49,656 bases of DNA. It comes from Herpetosiphonaceae bacterium. Lineage in GTDB: Bacteria > Chloroflexota > Chloroflexia > Chloroflexales > Kallotenuaceae. Below, piece after piece: positions 40,849 to 48,111 of this stretch. How positions within the stretch are numbered: the stretch's first letter is position 1; each line of letters opens with the position of its first letter. The DNA lies in the NCBI GenBank assembly GCA_036374795.1, contig DASUTC010000050.1:1-49656 (forward strand). The letters are read 5' to 3'. Both the position numbers and the translations under genes were made by a program. Below the pieces are notes generated by a model, which saw only the letters and a program-made list of their open reading frames with translations, was not told the DNA's origin and ran no database searches.

Positions 40849-42105
40849 ATGCCATCGTATGATCATCTAAGCCCGGAGCAACTCTACCGGCAGGGCTTGC
40901 AACAGTATAATCGCGCCGACTGGCAGGGCGCCATCGCGTCATTCACCGAGCTACAGGCGGCCAGCGATCAATATCCCGATGTCGAGGATCTGCTGGCGAA
41001 CGCGCGGCTTAAGCTTCAGTTTTCGGGCTCGGAGCTGCCGCCCGCGCTGCCGCCGCCGCGCGCGGTGGTGAGGCCGATCCTGGTGATCGCCGCGCTGCTG
41101 CTGGTGACGGTCGGCGCGGCCTACGGCTTTTATCTCTGGAGCACGCCGCGCATGGTAGCCGAAGCGCTGCCGCCGACGCCAGCGCCAGCGCCAACTGCAA
41201 CGACGATCCCGACGGCGGTGCCGACTTCCACTCCGACAGCGGAGCCGACCGACGTGCCGCTGATCGCGGGAACGGTGGTCGTGACGGCGGCTGAGGGCGA
41301 GACGTTTGTTAACACGCCCGCGAACATCGAGATTATCGTCGATGCTTCGGGGAGCATGCTGGCGAAGTTTGCCGATAGCGACAGGCAGCGCTGGGAGGTG
41401 GCGCAGGAAGCGCTGGCGGCGCTGGTCAACTCAGGCACGATCTCCGATCAATCGTCGGTGGTGGTGCGCACGTACGGGCGGCGCAGAGGCAACGATTGCA
41501 ACGATCTTGAGGTGGCGCAGGGCTTGAGCCGCTACAACGCCGAGGCGCTGCTCAACGTGATCTCCGGCATCAAGCCCGCTGTCGGCGGCATGACGCCCCT
41601 GGCATCGTCGCTGCGCGCGGCGAGCGAGGATCTGCAAGCGGCAGAGGGCAGCACGGTGGTGATCCTGGTGACGGACGGCCTGGAGTCGTGCAATGGCGAT
41701 CCGGTGGCCGAGGCGGCCAACTTCGTCAAGGACACCGACCAGCGCAAGGTGCATGTGATCGGGTTTGCGATCGGCGACCAGGAGGCCAGCGATAAGCTGC
41801 GGCAGATCGCCGAGCAGGGCAAGGGCCTGTACTTCGACGCCAACGATAGCGCGCAGCTCGCCGAGGCGCTCCGCCAGACGATCGTACTGAGCTACCAGAT
41901 CGTCACGGCGGAGGGCGAGCAGGTGGCGGCGGGCACCGTCGGCGCGGAGCCGGTGGCCCTGGAGCCGGGCACCTACACGCTCAAGATCAACGCCAACCCC
42001 GCGATCGAGAAGGAGCTGATCGTCAAGAGCGGCGGCGATGTCGTGGTCAGCCTGCGGCAGGGCTTCGGCGGTCTGGTGGCGGAGATTCAGGAAAAGACAC
42101 GCTGA
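40849..42105 (+). CDS. Membrane protein with TPR-like start and extracellular von Willebrand A domain
   Basis: A 418-residue protein. Residues 1-65 form a TPR-like helical segment (LYRQGLQQYNRADWQGAIASFTEL) in the cytoplasm. A membrane helix (about 76-96) and a Thr/Pro/Ala linker (about 105-135) lead to an outside vWA domain (about 158-345) with the metal-ion site DASGSM, the Thr of GGMTPLASSL and the Asp of VTDGLES. A C-terminal beta domain (about 355-418, AVALEPGTYTLKINANP-like) ends it. It is the last gene of the tad locus, with GGAG about 8 bp upstream and a terminator after. vWA domains are often adhesive in pili, so a surface or assembly role fits. Confidence 0.82.
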   Translation: MPSYDHLSPEQLYRQGLQQYNRADWQGAIASFTELQAASDQYPDVEDLLANARLKLQFSGSELPPALPPPRAVVRPILVIAALLLVTVGAAYGFYLWSTPRMVAEALPPTPAPAPTATTIPTAVPTSTPTAEPTDVPLIAGTVVVTAAEGETFVNTPANIEIIVDASGSMLAKFADSDRQRWEVAQEALAALVNSGTISDQSSVVVRTYGRRRGNDCNDLEVAQGLSRYNAEALLNVISGIKPAVGGMTPLASSLRAASEDLQAAEGSTVVILVTDGLESCNGDPVAEAANFVKDTDQRKVHVIGFAIGDQEASDKLRQIAEQGKGLYFDANDSAQLAEALRQTIVLSYQIVTAEGEQVAAGTVGAEPVALEPGTYTLKINANPAIEKELIVKSGGDVVVSLRQGFGGLVAEIQEKTR

Positions 42106-42199
42106 TCGTTCTTTTGTGTGCTCATGGCATAGAATCAAGGAGCACGTTAGGGTCCCCTCCGCGCCCAAAGGCCACCTCCCCCCGGCCTGACGGCGCACC

Positions 42200-42226
42200 A
42201 AGCGGCTGGCAGATCGCCAGCCGCTT
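42200..42226 (+). terminator. Terminator of the tad operon
   Basis: A perfect 11-bp stem AAGCGGCTGGC / GCCAGCCGCTT with loop AGATC, followed by TTGGTT, about 95 bp after the vWA gene. Confidence 0.7.
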
Positions 42227-42321
42227 TTGGTTGCCCGCCGTGTCCGACGTGCTGCTACCAATCATGGTATGATGGTTTGAGACTATGGTTATAGCAGAAT
42301 ATCAGAGAGGCGCGTCTCGTC

Positions 42322-44064
42322 ATGCATAATCTGTTGCCGCTGCTACCCTATCTGCGGCGCTACCGGCTGATGATCGGCGTTGGCCTGTTCGTCGCGGCGG
42401 TCAGCGCGGGCTTCAGCACGATCCCGCCCTACCTGCTGGGTCGGGCCGTGGACGAGCTACGGCTGGGCAGCGTGCAGCTTGAGACGCTGGGCTGGTACGG
42501 CCTGTTGATCCTGGCTGCGACGCTGGCCGACGGCGTGCTGAAGTTCGGCATGCGGCGGCTGGTGGGCGGCGCGGCCTACTATATCGAGTACGATCTGCGC
42601 AACGATCTCTTCAGGCAGTTTCTCCGGCTCGACCAGCACTTCTACGGCGACAATCATACCGGCGACCTGATGGCCCGCGCGACGAATGACTTGAGCGCGG
42701 TGCGCCAGCTGCTCGGCCCCGGCCTCAACTCGGTTGCCAGCTCCGGGCTGACGTTTCTGTTCGTCGCGGTGCTGATGCTCCAGATCGATGTGCAGCTTGG
42801 CCTGATCACGCTGCTGCTCTTGCCGTCGATCAGCGTAGCCTTTGTGCTGATCGGCCAGCGGATGCGCGAGCGGTTTCGGCATGTGCAGGATCAGTTCGGC
42901 CACCTCTCGACGCGGGCACAAGAAAATTTCAGCGGCATTCGCACGATCAAGGCGTACGCCCAGGAGCAGGCCGAGCTACAAGTCTTTGGCGCGGCCAATC
43001 GCGAGTACCAGCGGCTCAATCTGCGCTACGTGCTGCTGTCGAGTCTGATCTGGCCGCTGATGACGCTGCTGCTCAGCCTGGCGGTGGCGGTCGTGCTGCT
43101 GATCGGCGGGCAGGCCGTGGCGACGGGCCGCTTTACGCTCGGCGAGTTCGTGCGCTTCAATTTTTATCTGACGCTGCTGACGTGGCCGATGATCGCGCTT
43201 GGCTGGACGGTGACGCTCTTCCAGCAGGGCAGCGCGTCGATGGGCCGGATCGCCGAGGTGCTGCACCGCGAGCCGGAGATTCAGTCGCGCGCGCATGTCG
43301 AGCCGCGCGCGGCGGTGCAGGGCGAGATCGAGCTGCGCGATGTGGGCGTGCGCTACGGCGAGACGTGGGTGCTGCGCCATATCTCGCTGCGGGTGCCGCG
43401 CGGCACGTCGGCGGCGATCGTCGGCGCGACCGGCGTGGGCAAGACGACGCTGGTCAATCTGCTTGGACGAGTCCACGATCCGACCGAGGGCCAGGTCTGT
43501 GTGGATGGCGTCGATGTGCGCGAGTGGCCGCTCGACCGGCTGCGGGCCGGGATCGGATTCGTGCCCCAGGATACGTTTCTGTTCTCGGTGCCGCTGCGCG
43601 ACAACGTGACCTTCGGGCGGGTCGATGCCAGCCAGGAGCAGATCGACGAGGCGCTGCTGGTGTCGCAGCTAGTCAACGACGTGCCGCAGTTTCCGCAGGG
43701 CATCGATACGCTGCTGGGCGAGCGCGGCGTGACGCTCTCCGGCGGCCAGAAGCAGCGCACAGCTATCGCCCGCGCGGTGCTGCGCGATCCGGCGATCCTG
43801 ATCCTCGACGATGCGATGTCGAGCGTGGACACGCACACCGCCGCAGAGATTCTGCGCAATCTCAAGCGCGTGATGACCGACCGCACCAGCATCATTATCG
43901 CCCAGCGCATCGCCACGGTGAAAGACGCCGATCAGATCATCGTGCTGCACGACGGCGCGATCGTCGAGCGGGGCACGCATGCCGAGCTGGTGCAGCGCAA
44001 CGGACGCTACGCGGCGATGTATCGGCGCGAGTTGCTGCGGGCGGAGCTGGAAGAGGGCGAATAA
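42322..44064 (+). CDS. ABC exporter half-transporter with non-canonical ATP site
   Basis: A 580-residue protein: a six-helix membrane domain (about 15-310; NDLFRQFLRLDQHFYGDNHTGDLMARATNDL) then a nucleotide-binding domain with Walker A GATGVGKTT (near 368), signature LSGGQKQRTAIARAVL and Walker B ILILDDAMSSVD. The catalytic Glu after Walker B is Asp (D497), so this half should carry the degenerate site of a heterodimer, as in BmrC/TM287-type pairs. The next gene has the consensus half. No strong ribosome site is seen at the ATG. Substrate (drug, lipid or peptide) unknown. Confidence 0.92.
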   Translation: MHNLLPLLPYLRRYRLMIGVGLFVAAVSAGFSTIPPYLLGRAVDELRLGSVQLETLGWYGLLILAATLADGVLKFGMRRLVGGAAYYIEYDLRNDLFRQFLRLDQHFYGDNHTGDLMARATNDLSAVRQLLGPGLNSVASSGLTFLFVAVLMLQIDVQLGLITLLLLPSISVAFVLIGQRMRERFRHVQDQFGHLSTRAQENFSGIRTIKAYAQEQAELQVFGAANREYQRLNLRYVLLSSLIWPLMTLLLSLAVAVVLLIGGQAVATGRFTLGEFVRFNFYLTLLTWPMIALGWTVTLFQQGSASMGRIAEVLHREPEIQSRAHVEPRAAVQGEIELRDVGVRYGETWVLRHISLRVPRGTSAAIVGATGVGKTTLVNLLGRVHDPTEGQVCVDGVDVREWPLDRLRAGIGFVPQDTFLFSVPLRDNVTFGRVDASQEQIDEALLVSQLVNDVPQFPQGIDTLLGERGVTLSGGQKQRTAIARAVLRDPAILILDDAMSSVDTHTAAEILRNLKRVMTDRTSIIIAQRIATVKDADQIIVLHDGAIVERGTHAELVQRNGRYAAMYRRELLRAELEEGE

Positions 44065-44162
44065 AGAACCAAGAACCAAACAAAGAACAAAGAACAGAGA
44101 ACAAAGGAACAAGGGAGCAAGGCAACTTGAAACTTGAAACTTGAAACTTGAAACTCGAAACT
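44065..44162. repeat. Composite intergenic repeat, copy 5, inside the ABC operon
   Basis: An A-rich tract of GAACCAAGAACCAAACAAAG type is followed by a series of five or so 7-mers (ACTTGAA, last ACTCGAA; 44123-44162). The same 7-mers end the repeat at 14110-14326. It lies between two genes that should be co-transcribed, so it is probably transcribed with them. Confidence 0.7.
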
Positions 44163-44173
44163 CTGGAGTAGCA

Positions 44174-45976
44174 ATGGCCGTTCGGCTTGACGATAACGAA
44201 ACCCTGGGCAAGGCATACGACGCGCGGCTGATGCGGCGGCTCTGGTCGTTCGTCTGGCCGTACCGCAGGCGAGTCTATGTCGCGCTCGTGCTGCTGGTGG
44301 GCGAGGCGGCGGTCGTGAGTATGCCGCCGCTCCTGGTGCAGCGCGCGATCGACGGGCCGCTGACGCAGGGCCGACCGCAGGATGTCTGGATCTATTTTGT
44401 GCTCTATGTGCTGGCGGCGCTGGGCAGCTTTGGCTTCAAGTACGCGCAGGTCTTCGCGATGCAGACCGTGGGCCAGCAGGTGATGGTCGATCTGCGCATG
44501 CGTATCTTCGGCCACGTGCAGCGCATGAGCCTGGCCTTCTTCGATCGGCATCCAGTCGGCAGCCTGATCACGCGGCTGACCAACGACGTGGACGCGCTCA
44601 ACGAGTTCTTGACGCAGGGCATGGTGGCGATCCTGGCGGATCTGGCGGTGCTGGTGGGTATTATCGTCGTGATGTTCGCGCTCGACTGGCGGCTGGCGAC
44701 GGTCAGCATGCTGGTGCTGCCGCTGGTCGCGCTCGCGACGTTTTTGTTTCAGCGGGTGATGCGGCAGGCGTATCGGCACGTGCGGCAGCGGCTGGCGCGG
44801 ATCAACGCCTATCTGAACGAGCATATCAGCGGCATGCTGGTGCTTCAGCTCTTCAATCGCGAGCAGGTAGCCTTCGCGCGCTTCGACGATCTCAACCGCG
44901 ACTATCGCGCCGCAAATATGCAATCGCTCCTGGCGTTCTCGCTCTTCTTTCCGACGATCGGCTTTTTGTCGGCGCTGGCAATGGCGCTGCTGCTCTACTG
45001 GGGCGGGGGCGGCGTGCTGGCGCAGTGGACCACGCTGGGTATGCTGGTGGCGTTCGTGCAGTACACCGAGCGCGCCTTCCAGCCGATCCGCGATCTGGCC
45101 GAGAAGTACAACATTTTGCAGGCGGCGATGGCCTCGTCGGAGCGGATCTTCAATGTGCTCGATACGCCGGAGGATGTCAGGGATCGGCCCGATCCGGCGC
45201 ATCTGCCGGAGCATGTCAGGGGTGAGATCGAGTTCCGCAACGTGGTCTTTGGCTACAATCCCGACGAGCCGGTGCTGCGCGATGTGTCGTTTACGATCCC
45301 GGCGGGGCAGGCCGTGGCCGTCGTGGGCGCCACCGGCGCGGGTAAGACGTCGCTGATCTCGCTGCTGGCGCGCTTCTATGATATTCAGCAGGGCAGCATC
45401 CTGCTCGATGGCGTCGATATTCGCGATGTGCCGCAGGCCGAGCTGCGCAGGCATATCGCCGCCGTGCCTCAAGATCCGGTCTGCTTCTCCGGCACGATCG
45501 CCTCGAATATTCGGCTGCACGCCGAGGAGATTACGGATCAGGAGGTCCGCCGCGCGGCAGAGATCGCCAACGCCGCGCCATTTATCGAGCGGCTGCCGGA
45601 GCAGTACGACTACGAGGTGCGCGAGCGCGGCTCGAATCTGTCGGTGGGGCAGCGCCAACTGCTGGCGTTCGCGCGGGCCGTGGCGTTCAATCCTGAGGTG
45701 CTGCTGGTGCTCGACGAGGCGACATCGAGCGTGGATACCGAAACCGAGGTGCTGATCCAGACGGCGCTGGTGCGGCTGCTGGAAGGCCGCACCAGCATCG
45801 TGATCGCGCACCGGCTCTCGACGATCCGGCATGTCGATCGGATCATCGTGCTGCACAAGGGCCAGCTGGTCGAGGATGGCACGCACGATGAGCTGCTGGC
45901 GCGGCGTGGCTACTACGCGCGGCTGTACCAGTTGCAGTATGCCGAGCAGCAGGGCGCGATCGAGCCTGTGGAGTAG
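44174..45976 (+). CDS. ABC exporter half-transporter with consensus ATP site
   Basis: A 600-residue protein: a membrane domain (about 30-330; GHVQRMSLAFFDRHPVGSLITRLTND) and a nucleotide-binding domain with Walker A GATGAGKTS, Q-loop VPQDPVCFSG, signature LSVGQRQLLAFARAV and Walker B LLVLDEATSSVD with the catalytic Glu (E515). The signature is LSVGQ rather than LSGGQ, which often marks the partner of a degenerate half. It forms the heterodimer with the upstream half. GGAG 6-7 bp before the ATG at 44174; the frame extends to 44141 through the repeat but is not supported. Confidence 0.93.
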   Translation: MAVRLDDNETLGKAYDARLMRRLWSFVWPYRRRVYVALVLLVGEAAVVSMPPLLVQRAIDGPLTQGRPQDVWIYFVLYVLAALGSFGFKYAQVFAMQTVGQQVMVDLRMRIFGHVQRMSLAFFDRHPVGSLITRLTNDVDALNEFLTQGMVAILADLAVLVGIIVVMFALDWRLATVSMLVLPLVALATFLFQRVMRQAYRHVRQRLARINAYLNEHISGMLVLQLFNREQVAFARFDDLNRDYRAANMQSLLAFSLFFPTIGFLSALAMALLLYWGGGGVLAQWTTLGMLVAFVQYTERAFQPIRDLAEKYNILQAAMASSERIFNVLDTPEDVRDRPDPAHLPEHVRGEIEFRNVVFGYNPDEPVLRDVSFTIPAGQAVAVVGATGAGKTSLISLLARFYDIQQGSILLDGVDIRDVPQAELRRHIAAVPQDPVCFSGTIASNIRLHAEEITDQEVRRAAEIANAAPFIERLPEQYDYEVRERGSNLSVGQRQLLAFARAVAFNPEVLLVLDEATSSVDTETEVLIQTALVRLLEGRTSIVIAHRLSTIRHVDRIIVLHKGQLVEDGTHDELLARRGYYARLYQLQYAEQQGAIEPVE

Positions 45977-45979
45977 CGC

Positions 45980-46005
45980 CGAGCGATCAAGGCTCGACTC
46001 GCTCG
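45980..46005. terminator. Possible bidirectional hairpin between convergent genes
   Basis: A 7-bp stem CGAGCGA / TCGCTCG with a 12-nt loop lies between the ABC gene and the metallo-hydrolase gene. There is no clear T tract. Confidence 0.3.
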
Positions 46006-46014
46006 TGCCCAGCG

Positions 46015-46878
46015 TTAGCGCCGCCGACCTCTGGGGATCTCGAAGCGGTACGTCTCGCCGTGGCGCAGGTAGCGGATCTTGTCTTCGATTCCCGCCGCGC
46101 GCACCTCGCGCTGAAAGTCCTCAAGCGGCGATTTGAAGACGGTGTAGTCGTTGTAGTGGATCGGGATCGCGATCGTCGGGTCGATCAGCCTGACGACTTC
46201 GAGGCCCTGCTTGCCGTCCATCGTCACCATGATGCCCAGCACGCGGGTGCCGCCCAGGTGCAGTAGCGCGAGATCGACGTTGGGGTAGCGCCGGGGGATC
46301 TGCTTGAGCCGATCGTGGACCAGCGTGTCGCCCGTGATGTAGAGCCGCAGCAGTAGCTTGCCCGTCGCGATCGACTCGAACTCCAGCATGCTGCCCATCA
46401 CCGGCGGTAGCAGCGCGGCCAGAATTCCCGGCCCGTGCGTGCCCGGCATGGCGGTGATCCGCAGCCGAACTTCGCCTTTTGTAACGGTCTGTGTCTGCCA
46501 GGTTTTGAGCGGGTAGGTTCTGGTAAAGCCTTTGCGCCTGAGATCCTTCGCGGCGTGGCGTGTCGTGACGATCGGCAGCGTGGGATCGAGCCGCTCCGCC
46601 GCCACGCGGTCGAAGTGGTCCTCGTGCATGTGCGACAGCACGACGAGATCGACGGGCGGCAGATCCGCGATGTCGAGCGCCGGGTCGGTCAGGCGTGTCG
46701 CGCGCAGGCCGTAGCCCAGGTGGACCTGCTCGTGCCGGTGCAGGAAGTTGGGGTCGGTCAGGATCGTGAATCCAGCGTAGCGAATCAGCGTGGTCGCCGT
46801 GCCGATGAAGAAGACCGAGCCAAGCCGCAGGTCGGGGCCGCGACTCTCGGCTGGCAGGTGTAGCTCTTTGCGTGCCAT
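46015..46878 (-). CDS. Metallo-beta-lactamase-fold hydrolase (UlaG-like)
   Basis: A 287-residue protein. It has the zinc motif SHMHEDHFD (H83, H85, D87, H88), an early FIGTATTLIRYAGFTILTDPNF strand, then MPGTHGP (third His), YITGDTLVHD (Asp) and IHYNDY (last His). This is the pattern of UlaG/RomA-like lactonase or phosphodiesterase subgroups, not of true beta-lactamases. AAAGGAGG lies 4-5 bp before the ATG at 46878, a strong ribosome site. Substrate unknown. No operon partners. Confidence 0.85.
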   Translation of the reverse strand: MARKELHLPAESRGPDLRLGSVFFIGTATTLIRYAGFTILTDPNFLHRHEQVHLGYGLRATRLTDPALDIADLPPVDLVVLSHMHEDHFDRVAAERLDPTLPIVTTRHAAKDLRRKGFTRTYPLKTWQTQTVTKGEVRLRITAMPGTHGPGILAALLPPVMGSMLEFESIATGKLLLRLYITGDTLVHDRLKQIPRRYPNVDLALLHLGGTRVLGIMVTMDGKQGLEVVRLIDPTIAIPIHYNDYTVFKSPLEDFQREVRAAGIEDKIRYLRHGETYRFEIPRGRRR

Positions 46879-46949
46879 AGGCCTCCTTTGATTGGGAGGT
46901 GTGCGGTGTGGCAGGAAGTGTGCCGGGGTGATGGTGGCTCGATCCGTTC

Positions 46950-47073
46950 GTAGGGGCGTGATGATGGAGATTAATAAAGGAATCTGGACCGGACCGTAGG
47001 GGCGTGCTGCCGCACGCCCAGGGCGTATTGCAATACGCCCCTACCGACGGTTTCTCACATCATTATCACGCCC
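46950..47073. repeat. Nested palindromic intergenic element
   Basis: Outer imperfect arms GGGCGTGATGATG (46954-46966) and CATCATTATCACGCCC (47058-47073) enclose perfect arms GTAGGGGCGT (46996-47005) and ACGCCCCTAC (47035-47044). Inside these are a hairpin GGGCGTGC / GCACGCCC (47000-47019) and a 20-bp perfect palindrome centred on TTGCAA (47021-47040). It looks like a non-coding mobile-derived (MITE-like) element. Otherwise the 46879-47189 gap holds only a 7-bp hairpin (47115-47132). Confidence 0.7.
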
Positions 47074-47114
47074 AGAACACGGCACGCCGTGCCTACGCAT
47101 GATCGAAACCTTTT

Positions 47115-47132
47115 GGTTGTCGCTAGACAACC
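47115..47132. terminator. Weak hairpin downstream of the TIR gene
   Basis: A perfect 7-bp stem GGTTGTC / GACAACC with loop GCTA. T-rich sequence follows only on the plus side, so its use as a terminator for the minus-strand TIR gene is uncertain. Confidence 0.3.
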
Positions 47133-47189
47133 ACAATTTCTTTTATGTTCGCACAGCGAATCTTTCATCAGTATGCGATTCTACCACAT

Positions 47190-48041
47190 TTACCTGACAG
47201 CTTCTGCCAGCTTTTCTACAATCTCTTCAATCGTGTACATAGAGGTGTTTAGAGCTATTTTATCGACCAAAGAGGGGCTGCGACTCATTACCTCATTTTT
47301 TGAAACCTTATGCCATAGTGGTAGTATTACTTTGGAGCCACTCATTTCTCTCGCGATGAGTCCATCTAGCTCGTATTGAGGCCAGTTCTTTTCAAAGAAT
47401 GCAGGCGATAGTACAACAATACCAAATCGTGAATTAGCAAGACCTCTATCAATTGAACGTCGAAGATTCTCTCCTACCTTCAGTTGAAACTCATCATACC
47501 AAACTGAAAAACCTACCTCTTGAAGTTTTTCAGCAAGTGGTCGCACCAAATCGTCCTTGTCTTCACTAGCATGTGAGATAAAGACATCGTAAAAAGGATT
47601 CTCTTCTTGATCCTGTACATTATCACCGCTATAACGACTTGTGGTTGAACTAGATGCTTGATGTAATTGCTCAGCTTGCATTCTTCTCATCTTCTCATCT
47701 CCTTGCTTAAACATGTCTTGTAGCTTTTTATACTCACGCCCTTGCTCGTTAAGGAGTTGCTGCTGCATTTTGTTCAGATCAGCAGTTTTTGATGTGATCC
47801 GTTTACTGATTTCTGCCTTCTTCTTTTGAATAGCAACAATATCACGTTCAAGCCGACCGATCTCACTTAGCTTATTTCGAACAGTAGATGGACTGGTAGT
47901 TCGAGAAATGCTTTGCTTAACTCTGAGCATGCGCTCACTTGTCAAGGACTCTTTCTTAGTCTCATCAGTCAACTTCTGTTGAAGTAAATTAATATCGCGT
48001 TGTGTTTGCTCAAGCTTATTCTGGATAATCTGAACTGACAT
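47190..48041 (-). CDS. Coiled-coil plus TIR-domain protein, likely acquired
   Basis: A 283-residue protein. Residues 1-125 are strongly helical and charged with heptad character (IQNKLEQTQRDINLLQQKL, IVAIQKKKAEISKRITSKTA), a predicted coiled coil. A Ser/Gln-rich linker (126-148) joins a TIR domain (151 to about 280): YDVFISHASEDKDDLVRPL, GFSVWYDEFQLKVGENLRRS, RFGIVVLSPAFFEKNWPQYE (candidate catalytic E224) and KVILPLWHKVS. Bacterial TIR domains of this kind often break down NAD+ or make signal nucleotides in phage defence; that role here is inferred. The gene is clearly richer in A+T than its neighbours, with AT-ending codons. AGGAG nine bases before the ATG. No defence partner genes are adjacent. 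Confidence 0.85.
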   Translation of the reverse strand: MSVQIIQNKLEQTQRDINLLQQKLTDETKKESLTSERMLRVKQSISRTTSPSTVRNKLSEIGRLERDIVAIQKKKAEISKRITSKTADLNKMQQQLLNEQGREYKKLQDMFKQGDEKMRRMQAEQLHQASSSTTSRYSGDNVQDQEENPFYDVFISHASEDKDDLVRPLAEKLQEVGFSVWYDEFQLKVGENLRRSIDRGLANSRFGIVVLSPAFFEKNWPQYELDGLIAREMSGSKVILPLWHKVSKNEVMSRSPSLVDKIALNTSMYTIEEIVEKLAEAVR

Positions 48042-48060
48042 AATAAACTTCTCCTATTTA

Positions 48061-48094
48061 CTCCCCACGCCCACGCCGTTGTGAGCGCGGGGAG
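48061..48094 (-). terminator. Possible hairpin between nrdJ and the TIR gene
   Basis: Arms CTCCCC / GGGGAG plus CGC / GCG with one mismatch enclose a 14-nt loop. No T tract follows on the minus strand, so read-through from nrdJ into the TIR gene is possible. Confidence 0.3.
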
Positions 48095-48111
48095 CACACC
48101 ATCACATCACC

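Noticed and set aside
46015-46878. True beta-lactamase resistance gene
   Set aside because: Only the general metallo-beta-lactamase fold is shared; the motif set is that of UlaG-like hydrolases and there is no signal peptide.
47190-48041. TIR gene as part of a Thoeris or CBASS operon
   Set aside because: No NAD-binding Sir2-like, cyclase or effector genes lie next to it; neighbours are nrdJ and a metallo-hydrolase.
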